Both the position numbers and the translations under genes were made by a program. Source: Chrysogorgia sp. JL179-B06 (Eukaryota > Cnidaria > Anthozoa > Scleralcyonacea > Chrysogorgiidae). From it: DNA of 64,000 nt. The stretch spans positions 372,001 to 436,000 of the forward strand of contig JAYKKM010000505.1 of assembly GCA_035772405.1 (NCBI GenBank), written 5' to 3'. The notes beneath the pieces are model-generated. The model had not been told where the DNA came from. It did not search any database and saw nothing but the letters and a program-made list of their open reading frames with translations. This document shows, in pieces, positions 20,780 through 64,000 of the stretch; position 1 is the stretch's first letter; each line of letters opens with the position of its first letter.

Positions 20780-20910
20780 TTAAGATGCCAGAATGAATCA
20801 GTTGTCGAAGGTTTTCGTGTAATTTAGCATACAATCTACGGTTCCGTGACAGAAACTACAGAGCGCAGGTGGTCTCTTCAAGATGGCCGCCGAGAAATGT
20901 TTTGGTGACG
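20780..20910 (+). repeat. Direct repeat, copy 1 (pair with 21413-21530)
   Basis: Shares GTTGTCGAAGGTTTTCG, TGACAGAAACTACAGA and CAAGATGGCCGCCGAGAAA with the second copy, about 80% alike by eye. Confidence 0.65.
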
Positions 20911-21367
20911 TTTAACTCTTTCCTGACCGGCCCAGTCAAAATGGGTCGTAGAAGACCCGCAATGTCGTCAATCGAAAAACACGGCACACGGTAACGCAAG
21001 ATTAAAAATTGAAATTCGACAAGCGCCAGGAACATGAGATCCACGTACACGCCAAGTTTGATTTGATTTCATAAACAACTCTGCGATTGGTGGCATTTTG
21101 AGTTTTCAAGATGCTACGCGGGCGTGCAAGATGGCCTTTTCTAGAAAAATGTAAATTTTTCTACCTGATTTATGATAATTAACGCTAATTTATATTAACA
21201 TAATGTGCTTTGTTCGGGAAATTTAAAAGCACAAGTAAAAGCCGGTTTATTGGGCTTTCAGAAAATGTATAGCTTTCGCAACAGTTATGGTTATTTCAAG
21301 AGATATCAAGAGAAGAAAGAGGTGGTTCAATTTTTGATGTTTTTCAGCCTGTCGGGAAAGAGTTAAG

Positions 21368-21411
21368 CATGGTGAACGATCACATCATCCAAACTCTGAT
21401 CGTTCACCATG
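21368..21411. repeat. Small palindrome
   Basis: ATGGTGAACGATCA and its reverse complement TGATCGTTCACCAT flank a spacer of about 16 nt. Confidence 0.75.
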
Positions 21412-21412
21412 A

Positions 21413-21530
21413 TAAAGTGAACAGTTGTTGAAGGTTTTCGGATTACACACTACGGCTCCTTGACAGAAACTACATACCGCGGGTGGTCGCTCCAAGATGG
21501 AGGCCGCGACATGTTTTGGCTTCATTTTTC
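21413..21530 (+). repeat. Direct repeat, copy 2 (pair with 20780-20910)
   Basis: Same order of blocks as copy 1, ending in CAAGATGGAGGCCGCGACA. The palindrome at 21368 lies at its left edge. Confidence 0.65.
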
Positions 21531-21771
21531 GCAGCATCCAGCCTCTTATGCAGATCAGTGTCGCGAGCAGGATATCCCAGTACTACATAACATGCATCAG
21601 GATAAGAAATCGCCATGAGTAATCATATCAAGGACTTGGTTTCGACGACTTGGCTTCGTGCGTTATTTTCAAAATTTGCTGCATTTCGAAATCAATTAAA
21701 AATTCTAGTGTTTGAATAATATTAGGCCCAATTTAGCCGTTGAACCTTTCGTCGAACCGTTCGTCGAATCT

Positions 21772-22203
21772 TTAAAGTGCCTATTCGGGGTTTGGGCATT
21801 TTACATATTCGTAATCTTTGGTTTCTACGAAGAAGAAATGTTATATATCTCGTCGTTCGAAAATTTCATCTTCATGCCTTCCCCCCCTGCTAAATGTGAT
21901 TTACAACCAAAGCCATTGCACACCAATTCAACAGTGAAATACAAAGAAAGTTTGGCTCTGAACTTTAAACACACCTGTTTAGACAAAATTCGCTAAATTC
22001 CCAAATTTTCATTGTATTTCACTGCTAAATCAATGTGCAATTTTTTTGCGGGTCCCTGCTTTGACATCATTTCCTGTGAATAGTAAATCACTTTAGCAGG
22101 GGTAAAAGGTATGAAGGTGAAATTTTCGCACGACAACATACTTAACAATTCTTCTCAAGAGATTGAGATTCCAAAGATCACAAATATGTAAAATCCCCAA
22201 ACC
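21772..22203. mobile_element. MITE family B, copy 1
   Basis: The left end is TTAAAGTGCCTATTCGGGG. The right part is its inverse ending ATGTAAAATCCCCAAACC. The inner arms are GTGAAATACAAAGAAAG/TTTTCATTGTATTTCAC and CCCTGCTAAATGTGATTTAC/GTAAATCACTTTAGCAGGGG. Copies occur at 24404 and 34838. Confidence 0.85.
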
Positions 22204-22209
22204 CTAATT

Positions 22210-22659
22210 CTAATGTACATTAGAATAAGATTCGCCACATGAAAAATTCAACGGCAAAACGAGGAATATCACCACTTAACATTCACGTTATGTGGTGATA
22301 ATGACAGATCATCTTCTTTTAAAACGTTCTAAGGGCTTTGCGATTCTGATTTTGCACATATCAACTACATGATTCAGATTCAACAATCGGTACAATTATA
22401 GAATACATGTCCACTTTCACGATTTCCATCTGTTGAATTTTAACATCACTACCACATTTTTGGAAAATTCACCATATAAGATTGTATCGTTCTTTAAAAT
22501 CGTCAGATCAATTTGACAACAATAACATACGATTTAAGTCTTCGACTTTAAATTTAAAAGCGTTTTTAGGGCGTCCTGGTTCGTAGTAAAAAGCCCAAAT
22601 CATATTTAAATGGGGGAGCTTCAAGTGTTATGTTTAGAAATGTTAACAATTTGACGATA
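22210..22659. other. Intergenic, nothing recognised
   Basis: AT-rich, with no array or coding signal that I can support. The last 50 bp may belong to the next MITE. Confidence 0.4.
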
Positions 22660-22935
22660 TCTACTCTTGTACTCGAGAAATAACGTTTTCATTCTTGTAT
22701 TTTATACTAACCGGACGTCACCATTTTAGGGTTTGCTCGACGGCTCAAACTCGACGTACAGCGGTTTCTTTTGAATTTGGAAAAGTGCCAATGTCCTCAA
22801 TGACGTCAATTTGAAAATCCGCCGCAGTACATCAACTTTGAGCCCAGTAGAATAAAATACGAGAATGAAAACGTTATTTCTCGACTACAAGAGAAGATAC
22901 CACCAAACTATTAACATTGCAAAACATTATACTCG
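22660..22935. mobile_element. MITE family A, copy 2
   Basis: ACTCGAGAAATAACGTTTTC and its inverse GAAAACGTTATTTCTCGA enclose GCTCGACGGCTCAAACTCGA and a decayed central palindrome, as in copy 1. The outer ends are eroded. Confidence 0.8.
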
Positions 22936-23669
22936 AGGTGATTACTTAGTTTTGCATTGCGCACATTTACTGCGCACATCCAATAATCGGTGTTTTTATG
23001 GCCATTATGCAACACTTTCAAAAAATTCCGACCATTTTAGGACAATTTAGTGTCAAATCTAACAATGGCCGCTTATGTACTGGTAGGGAAGATTTATTAA
23101 GCGACTAAATCAATTTTTTTCCAAGAACGGTTTACACAAGTCTAGCTAGGGCTCCCTGTGCAAGTAGATTTGTAATCTACTTGACAATGCCGGTTTAAGG
23201 CCATAGTTCTTAAAGAAGGTCGGTGACCATAATCTTTTTCATAATAATTCTTTTCTTCTACCGCTTTTACGTGTTATAACAGAAATTTAGAGAAAAAGCC
23301 TTTCTACAACTTACAATATTTTACATTTTTGATGAATGTTTCTTCAAATAACATGTCAAAGAATATGGAAACGACCTTTCTTTATCATAATAATAAACCC
23401 TGTTAGCTGTTTCTTTTTCCCTAAAATACCATGTTTTCTTGAATAAAATTACTAGTTGCGAAAAATAAAAATATATCTTTGCCAAAAGGTTCAAGAAAAA
23501 GTTGTGCAATGCGATTTTTACTCAACAGGTGACCTGCGATATGCCATATCTTCTAAACAAGGTCGGTGACCCCACGTTTTTTTGGGTTTACAATAAGCAT
23601 GTCAATAACTTTAAGACTGAGAAGTTTCAGCAAATTTTCATTTCGGAAAGAATTACTGAGGAATTACCG
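22936..23669. other. Intergenic, one weak repeat pair
   Basis: Only AAGGTCGGTGACC occurring at 23216 and 23562 in similar context stands out. There is no gene. Confidence 0.4.
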
Positions 23670-24120
23670 TAAAGAGTGAGTGTCAACCGTGACGCATTGC
23701 ACGCTCGGTCGGCCATTTTTTGAAGCACGAAATGCCCTTAGTGAACTGCATCCGTAAATATCTTGTCCAATCCTTGATATAAATTATTCATTTTGTCTTT
23801 TAATTGAAAGAAGACATGCCTTAGAAAGTAATTATTTCTATATTTTTCACAAAACTCGACGTTTTCGTGACTTTCGTTTCGAATTATTTCAGCCTTGACT
23901 GACGCGAAGCGTGCAAGACCAAGTGACGAGGTTCAAACAAAAAAGTCAGGTTCCGAGTCGACGTATTTGGATTGTAGATGAATACGAAAGCGTCTATAGG
24001 GTTTTCTGAGAAGACTCGGCGTATTTCCGAAGTATTTACCACGTCAAGTTGGCAACGAAGATCATACGAAAAGATAAACACAAACGCGCAATGCACGACG
24101 GTTGATACTCACTCTTTAAA
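23670..24120. mobile_element. MITE family D, copy 1
   Basis: The left end TAAAGAGTGAGTGTCAACCG is inverted at the right as CGGTTGATACTCACTCTTTA. The right half (GTATTTGGATTGTAGATGAA to the end) recurs at 36338-36520. Confidence 0.8.
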
Positions 24121-24137
24121 GGCCTTTTTAAAAGTAA

Positions 24138-24143
24138 TTTATT
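24138..24143 (-). promoter_or_regulatory. Candidate poly(A) signal of ATP6V1A
   Basis: AATAAA on the - strand, 125 nt past the stop codon. It is the first such hexamer downstream. Confidence 0.45.
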
Positions 24144-24267
24144 TTTTGACTGCAGCAAAAGTGGACGAGTATTCTATAATTGCTCCCAACACTTATTTAA
24201 GTTCATTTAGCTTTTGCAATGTTTAAGAAGGAATTATAATTATATTGTCTGTTCTCCATGGAGTCTA

Positions 24268-58112
<33,845 letters not shown>

Positions 58113-58449
58113 TTTGATAATGTTATGAACAACCTAGTTATCTTCGATACAAGGACAAGCGAAATTTACGTGTACATGCAGATAAAGAAAGTCATGTGCA
58201 AATCCTATTTCTTTCCTGACTACCAGTGGGGTACCCCCAAAGTAACTATTGCCGAACAGTTTGAAAGTTGAAACACCAGAGACACCTATCACGGTTTCTT
58301 AATACTCTAGAAATACATCGCAAAGACTTATTTTCCCATAATAAGACATCTCATGGTATATTGCTGAGAATATCATTAGTGTCAAAGAAGAGATTTTTAT
58401 TTTTAATTTACCGTCCCTACCCTTGTTCAAAAAAAAACTTTCGTCTCAA
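58113..58449. promoter_or_regulatory. Shared upstream region of ATP6V1A and TM2D3
   Basis: About 340-390 bp separate two divergent start codons, so any promoters must overlap. No canonical TATA box with a fixed start is evident. Bidirectional promotion is inference from spacing. Confidence 0.5.
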
Positions 58450-58767
58450 ATGTCCCGGCCCAGTCTCCCCCAAATAATGGCTTACAATCATCAGATAACA
58501 ATGTCTGACCATAGTTTTGTGTTGTTTTCTACCAGTTTGCTTTTTCAAAGCTTTAAATACACTTGTTCTTCGAGACAGTTTTGGTTTTCACTTCTTCTTT
58601 TCACTTTTTTACTGCTGAACTGCGTGTCATCTTCTGAACTTAGGGACGACAAAACTTCCATATGCAATGATAAAAAATTTACTAAATATTTCAACTGTAC
58701 TATGAATTGTACATATGGAAAGGAGGAAGACGTTAACTGCAGTGTAGCCAAGCATATTCAGTGTGAG
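58450..58767 (+). CDS. TM2D3: TM2D3-like exon 1
   Basis: Signal segment plus five Cys of the luminal region, with donor GAG|GTAACG. From the ATG at 58501 it has 89 codons. Confidence 0.7.
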
Positions 58768-60653
58768 GTAACGTTACATACTAGTTAGTTTGACAAAGTA
58801 AATTTGCATTTATAGGTTGGTACCATATGTAGTCAATCTACACAGGCTCTGGGAACGAGATTGCCATGTAGTCATCTTTACTCATCTATGTAAGCTATTT
58901 TGGTGGTGTGTCATATATTGTAACAAATCATCATCACCGTAGTCGTTGTCATCAACATCATAATCATTGTTATCATATTGTGTTCATATTAACAACATCA
59001 TGTTCATCCCCTAGTGTAATGGTGTCACCCTGTAGCCAAGAAACCCTAGCTCTTCTTATGCATATAGGACACTACACATTAAGATGGAGAAAACAAACAA
59101 TAAACAAAAAACACCAACTTACCTGATGATACGACCAACAAGATATGGTGCAGCAGCCAGGACAAGCAACCAGTGAGCCCTAAGACAATTACTAGACTCT
59201 ACACTGATAAGCTCATACTAATGACGTACAGCAACCCAACCCTCGTCCAAGGATGGAGAATAACTAACATTAACAATCTCTCTAACTGACCAAACCCAAT
59301 TGTACCCAGTGGCCCAAGATGAACTGACAACAAAGAACTCAATCTCACATATCATGCATTTGCCACGACTCACCCATGTAAATGGTGCTCAGGGGCACAA
59401 GAAAACTACTAAAAAGAGCTAAATCTACTAGGAGAGACCTGCAACACAGCTCTAACTGCAACTGAAGCAAACACTGCTTCAATGGAGCATGAAAGTCAGA
59501 GAAAAAGCAATTAGACACCCACGCAGGCTAATGGACGGCCACTTTTGAAAAATCAGATTTTTGGACGGCGACTTTTCATATAGACTGCCATGGATGGCCT
59601 AAGCAAAATATTTTCCTCAAACAACAACTTATATACAGGTTTTGTGATTTCTGTTAGCTGCTGTTTATTTTAGCTATAATGTGTACGTTTTTGTCAAGAA
59701 CATGCAGATATGACGATAATGATTACGAGATTGATTTTACATTATATGCAGTATATGCTCAGCTATAACATGAAGTAGCAAAAACATTGTTTAATAAAAC
59801 CACTGTTTAATAATAATAATAATAATAATAGACGTATTAGGAGCATTATACAATAGTCTCAATGCTCTTACAACAATATATTCTTAAATATACTGATAAA
59901 ACTTACTTTAATGCTATGCCCACCAAAATTTTTGGACAGCCAGTTTTGAAATCCTGGCTAAAAGCCTGCACCCACGTCTAGGGCAGGAATGAAGCCCCTA
60001 AATGTGTAATACGAGCTGTAGATAGAGCCTCAAGTGAATGTCAAGGTAATGGCATCACTCACATATTAATTATTAGGTATATGTGTACCATTGGTTAATC
60101 TTGGACAGGGACAAACCAGGCCCCTATCTTGCACAACTCAACTTGTTCTTAATTTCATAAATCCAATTAAATTATGATTCATCATCATATTTATCGATCA
60201 TCATTTAATAACATAATTATCACTATCATTATCTTTGATCATTTAATACTTGTCATAATTATCTTATACAGCCAGCTTCAGTATAGGTTTAATACGTTCC
60301 AACAATTAGTTAAGAAATAGAAAATTGCTACCCATGTTTATATAAACATATAGTTTGATGCAAACACAAGAGGATCAGTTTGTGAGAATTTGAAAGTTAT
60401 ATAAACCCAAGCAATATCATATGAACAAGACCCTTATTGATTCCTTTCTACCTCCTACATATAAAACACTACATTAGTACTTGTATTTGCATGTAATATA
60501 CAGTACAGTACACTATTAGCTAAAATTATCCAAAAATAACTGTCTTGTTACATTTATTAGGGTGAACGCTCCTTTGTAAAAAGAATAAACTGCAGGTATT
60601 GCTATCAAACTGACCCAGGAGAACATAACTGTAAAGTTAAAACAGACTGTAAG
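58450..60653 (+). CDS. TM2D3: TM2 domain-containing protein 3-like (almondex), 5' two exons
   Basis: The TM2D3/almondex family are small membrane proteins with a secreted Cys-rich region and a C-terminal TM2 pair; the fly member acts in Notch signalling. Two exons are visible, 58450-58767 and 60561-60653, joined in phase 0. In-frame ATGs at 58450, 58477 and 58501 could start it. A signal-like segment FWFSLLLFTFLLLNCVSSS is followed by SICNDKKFTKYFNCTMNCTY, GKEEDVNCSVAKHIQC, and in exon 2 INCRYCYQTD, HNCKVKTDC. NCTYGK with CRYCYQ is the family pattern; CNCT, NCT and NCS sites suit glycosylation. The TM2 helices are not in the window, so TM2D3 over TM2D1/2 rests on the Cys-rich part only. Confidence 0.72.
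58768..60560. other. TM2D3: TM2D3-like intron 1
   Basis: About 1.8 kb. A decayed inverted pair, ACCCACGCAGGCTAATGG at 59518 and CTAAAAGCCTGCACCCACG at 59959, brackets a LINE tail. The rest is unremarkable. Confidence 0.5.
59810..59910 (-). mobile_element. LINE 3'-end copy with (AAT)n tail
   Basis: AATAATAGACGTATTAGGAG, CAATAGTCTCAATGCTCTTA as at 2046 and 44731. Confidence 0.75.
60561..60653 (+). CDS. TM2D3: TM2D3-like exon 2
   Basis: 31 codons with acceptor catttattag and donor AAG|GTAAAT. Encodes GERSFVKRINCRYCYQTDPG and EHNCKVKTDCK. Found by continuity, with no ATG of its own. Confidence 0.72.
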
Positions 60654-61034
60654 GTAAATATTTTTAATAAAATTGCAGAAAAAGTGTATTTGTGCAGTGT
60701 TAAAATATGAATAAAAACATTAAAATATTGGTGTACAGCCAAATTAGTGAATAAAATGTGGCAGGTCTAACATGAGGTAGTGAAACATACCAGTACAGGC
60801 CATCGTCCTATATACAACCAGCTATTAATAGTATTTTTGTTTTGGAGGGTTGTAGTCCCCTGGTGAGGTGACTCAAAGGGTAAGCAGGGCATGCCTGTCC
60901 AACTACCAGAACATACTTGTTGATGAGAGAAGGGCCTACTGTAGCATTGACAACCGAATAGGCCTCCCAAATCGCTCACATTCCGACTTGACAGTGCCGA
61001 GGGATTCAAGGAACTCCTCCAAACACTGAATGCA

Positions 61035-61687
61035 ATGCATATTGTTGCACTAATGTGCGAGCTACCAATACCAAGATGCTATTCAGCATGTGAATGTAGT
61101 GCTGGTAGCAGTTGCTGGACCAACGACCGAGCGTTTTATCAGGTGATCCGGAATCCCTGCTGCTACTGCGGTGGTGCCAATCCTGAAGCTACAGTATGGC
61201 TAGAAAATCGTCCCCCAATCCTGGTCCCTTGGATTTCCTGGAAAAGCGGGGGAATTCCCAGGCTCGCCCCAGTCCGCAACAGATAGTCGAGCGAAGCCAG
61301 GAATTAATGAGAGTTGGCGATAGAATCGCCCCCAATGCGCAGAAAAAAGTGAGCTAGGAGTATGTCCCTTTTATCAAGATACTGACGGAGAGCGGCTACG
61401 GGGCAAATGGCCTTGCCTGTTGCACCAATGTGGAGTGTGACCATTTGCGGAACGGATCAGATTTTGATGACGACAACGTCTCCTACAGCCAAATCCACGA
61501 GCGGGTTGAATTCCGCCGAACACGTAAATTCACTCACCTGTGACACCCGGAGAAAACCAAAAACGGCTAAGCAGCAGGCGGCCCAAAACATGCAGTGGTC
61601 GAAGGAAGCCGGCGATAGGGATGATTGAATGACCGCGAGTATTGTCTTAGTGATTGGCCGGAGCGGAACGCTTAATGCCTCAGACAA
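61035..61687 (-). pseudogene. DIRS tyrosine recombinase, frameshifted
   Basis: The frame 61457-61687 reads SFDHCMFWAACCLAVFGFLR and FNPLVDLAVGDV. It continues VTLHIGATGKAICPVAALRQ, YLDKRDILLAHFF. In another frame CSFRIGTTAVAAGIPDHLIK and LGRWSSNCYQHYIHML carry the HxxR-type Arg and the Tyr nucleophile, separated by one frameshift. Confidence 0.8.
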
Positions 61688-61699
61688 GACAGGTGAGGC

Positions 61700-61860
61700 G
61701 TGGCGTGGCGACTACCCATCTAACACATAACGTTGTGACAACATTGTGGGAAGGTTCTAGTTTGGTTAGGTCGGACCTAACCTTCAGACAACGTTCACGG
61801 GACGTTTGTCGCTTGGATATCGTATCATAACGTTGTGTGGACGTTGTAACGCCCAGGGCG
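61700..61860. repeat. Repeats of AACGTTGTG
   Basis: ACGTTGTGACAACATTGTGG, AGACAACGTTCACGGGACG and ATAACGTTGTGTGGACGTTG alternate in both orientations between the recombinase and the LINE tail. Possible small foldback element. Confidence 0.45.
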
Positions 61861-61865
61861 TACAA

Positions 61866-62600
61866 CTTCTTTTTTTTCTTTTTTTTCTTTTTTTTTTTAA
61901 TAAACTTTATTGGGTCAACTACAAAATTATTTGTTTACAAAAATTCAGAACAAAAGAGAAAATAATAACAAGAAAATACAACAAGAATACAAAAAAAGTA
62001 GTTACCCAATCGGACGGGGCGCGAACGGGACGCGAGTACCCATGCGAGGCACCTCTCCGACAATATTCTCCGACAGTAGTTTACCCATTCGCGTCCCTGT
62101 GACAGGGACAGTCCCTTGCGATTGACCAGGTACAGGTCCTATCCACGTCAAATACAGAGAGCAAAAGTGCTGAGTAATGGCGGGAAAGGAAACTCTTAAA
62201 TATAGTTACACTGGAGAAACTAATAGGTGGAGCTACTTTACAAACACTGTTCCACAACTTTGCAATGCGGTTAAAGTAAGAGGCCTGATACGTACTAGTT
62301 TTACAAGATGGGGTTTTTAGCATGAGAGTAGGATTAAGACTAAGTCGTGTTCGGTCGTGAGTAACAAAGGAAACGTAGTTGTGCACATTTAAATCGGAAA
62401 TACCATAAAGAGCTTTATAAAAGAAAATCAAGTCTTTGATTTCTCGATTGTAACATAGAGGTAACAGTTCAAGAGCAGATAATCGTTCCCTGTACGAGGA
62501 TTCTCCTATCCTGGCTTTTTGCATCCATCTTGTGGCCCGCCTCTGTACGCGTTCTATTTTGGCCTTGCAGGCATGATGGCCAAGGAGAGATTCCAATTTC
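61866..62600 (-). mobile_element. LINE 3' half with poly(A) tail, inside the DIRS element
   Basis: A 171-codon frame (62081-62596) is an RT C-terminus: IERVQRRATRWMQKARIGES, YRERLSALELLPLCYNREIK, YFNRIAKLWNSVC. The 3' UTR ends AATAAAGTTTATT then A-rich tail (T-rich on +) at 61866-61902. It is 5'-truncated at about 62600. Unlike the (AAT)n family it ends in poly(A). Confidence 0.85.
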
Positions 62601-62639
62601 TGCCGGTGACAATGGCGCTTATTGACCCACGACTGGAGT

Positions 62640-63400
62640 ATAGTAGGGCAAGGGTGCGTGCGAACTTATCGACCGGAAGGCGTGCAACCTGCCGAACGGA
62701 GTCCAGCTCGATACCCAGGAACACGAGGGTAAGCGTCGGGCCGACGCATTTTTCCTCGTTGAGGTCAAGGCCCAGCCGCGCAAAGGTCTGACGCGCCGTG
62801 TCCGCCCATGGTCAGGAAGTTGTCGAGGTAATGGAACAGGGGCCCCACCTGGTAATTATGTACCAAGATCCACTCCACTACCGAAGCGACAGCGTCAAAG
62901 GAAACGGAAGAACCAAGTCCACGAAGTATTAGTCGCGCCACCACATGCCAAGGAGATGACGATCGAACGGGTGGATCGGGATGTCGCTACACGCTACCTG
63001 AATGTCAAATTTTGCCATGGTGGCCAACGGACCCTACGCCACCAACGTGCGGATCGTGTCGTCCACGGAGATGTACCTCATGGAGAATGGATCTCGTGGG
63101 ATCTCCACGAGGCGCCACCTCCCGGGTTGATGCTTTTTGGGGGATAACTCCAAATGGGCTAGTATGGAAGGCGGGGGGAGCGAAGTGAATGGGCCCGCCA
63201 CGCGAAGGAGGCCCACTTCCGTAGCCAAGTATCGATCGATGGCCTCGACCCAACGTTTTTAATTCGCAATTGCCTTGGATATACCTGATGCGGAAGTCAT
63301 CCCGGATACCGACGAGCACGTAATCCTTTTGAGGCTGGGGATAACGGATGGCTTCCCGTTCAAATTCATGCAGCACCAAGGGAGAAATGGTGCCGATGCC
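62640..63400 (-). pseudogene. DIRS reverse transcriptase remnant
   Basis: Across frames: PLVLHEFEREAIRYPQPQKD, YVLVGIRDDFRIRYI, FHTSPFGVIPQKAS, GRWRLVEIPRDP, MRYISVDDTIRT, DRHLLGMWWRD and TLVFLGIELDS. The order fits DIRS RTs; the YLDD box region is damaged. Confidence 0.78.
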
Positions 63401-63636
63401 GATGGGCGCTGCTAACTCCTGCCGCGGTACATCTACAGGAGGAGAAAAAAGGCAAGGGGAGAAACCAAAACAAAACCAACTCCCGCCTACAAACAATGAC
63501 ATGCAAGAGGGGATAGCCGCCGGATTGGCCCCGGAACTAGTGGCCGTTGACCAAGGTGACGCCGAACTATTCCAGAGCATCGACGGCCCAACGCCGGGGC
63601 CGACACCCGAAACTCGTAGATGGGAAAAACTGCGGT

Positions 63637-63960
63637 CTATTTAAGCCGAGCGTACCCTGGGCAACAGCAAGAGGCCAGGCGGGGCCTGGTGCCGAGGCCC
63701 ACGACGAACCAACAAACATGGCCGCCGAGTGAAACCGAAGACGAAGGCACTGCGAATGAGCTTTTCCCCGAGAGCGCGTTCGAATAACCGGCGGACACGG
63801 CTGGCAAAGACAATGAAGGTCCACCAACAGCCTGAATGGGAGTACCAGATGGAGCAAGCAACGGCGAACAAAGCCGTTGCGGTCGACACGAACTCGGGAT
63901 TGATGTTACCTCCACCGTACTAGTTAACGTTGCCGAAGCTGTTGCCTGAGAGCTTTCCAT
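63637..63960 (-). pseudogene. DIRS ORF1 N-terminal remnant
   Basis: A 107-codon frame rich in Ser and Thr (MESSQATASATLTSTVEVTS) lies upstream of the RT in DIRS order. I cannot match it to a domain; assignment is by position. Confidence 0.45.
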
Positions 63961-64000
63961 TAAAGCTAACAGGTCTTCAAGAGGATACGAAGACTTACTA

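Larger units (their letters stand above)
61030..63960 (-). mobile_element. Second DIRS-type element, split by a LINE
   Basis: On the - strand: an ORF1 start (63960-63567), RT approach and core (63400-62640), then after the LINE a tyrosine recombinase (61690-61040). Frameshifts are many. It shares LVFLGIELDS and PDHL blocks with the first DIRS element but lies on the opposite strand. The position suggests it sits in a TM2D3 intron, if that gene continues. Confidence 0.8.

Noticed and set aside
61457..61687. Prophage or bacterial integrase
   Set aside because: The tyrosine recombinase follows a DIRS-type RT on the same strand within an animal intron-rich region.

Overview
This is a eukaryotic, animal nuclear window. 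It has GT-AG introns, long AT-rich introns packed with foldback elements, and relics of non-LTR, LTR, Penelope and DIRS retrotransposons. The host proteins and the transposon mix fit an early-branching invertebrate, most likely an anthozoan cnidarian. That placement is inference, and no sequence search was possible.

Three host genes are readable. (1) On the + strand, 135-14542, six exons with exactly matching phases give the last 372 residues of a protein I do not recognise. It has a helical N-terminal half, a proline-rich stretch and five tyrosine motifs (YAIG, YART, YDNI, YAVL, NPPY) in its C-terminal 100 residues, which looks like a phosphotyrosine adaptor. (2) On the - strand, 58112 down to 24268, seventeen coding exons give a complete V-type H+-ATPase catalytic subunit A (ATP6V1A, 614 codons). 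Every exon joins in phase, but exon 9 carries two indels and a premature stop. (3) On the + strand from about 58450, the first two coding exons of a TM2 domain-containing protein (TM2D3/almondex type) start head-to-head with ATP6V1A. The rest of that gene lies beyond the window.

Region by region: 0.6-3.8 kb holds a Penelope relic with a LINE 3' end inside it, a second LINE 3' end and a large palindrome. 5.4-6.8 kb holds two foldback elements and a ~170 bp tandem repeat. 8.2-10.9 kb is a decayed endonuclease/RT LINE cut off by a 1.27 kb 21-bp minisatellite (10.87-12.14 kb). 13.3-14.2 kb is a nested MITE pair. 15.1-17.1 kb is a truncated Ty3/Gypsy pol. 18.5-24.1 kb holds a Tc1-type fragment, tandem repeats and MITEs. 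24.3-58.1 kb is ATP6V1A, with introns containing four or more MITE families, a palindromic tRNA-like element with a 12-bp target-site duplication, a nearly full-length LINE in intron 8, a 17-bp minisatellite, a DIRS-type element and an internally deleted Gypsy element. 58.5-64 kb is TM2D3 plus, in its second intron or downstream, an inverse-strand DIRS element split by a poly(A)-tailed LINE.

No bacterial gene cluster, CRISPR array or complete active transposon is visible. The items most worth following up are the unrecognised tyrosine-motif gene, the exon-9 lesion in ATP6V1A, the palindromic tRNA-like unit inserted as one piece, and the families of nearly perfect palindromic MITEs that share TTAAAGTG ends.
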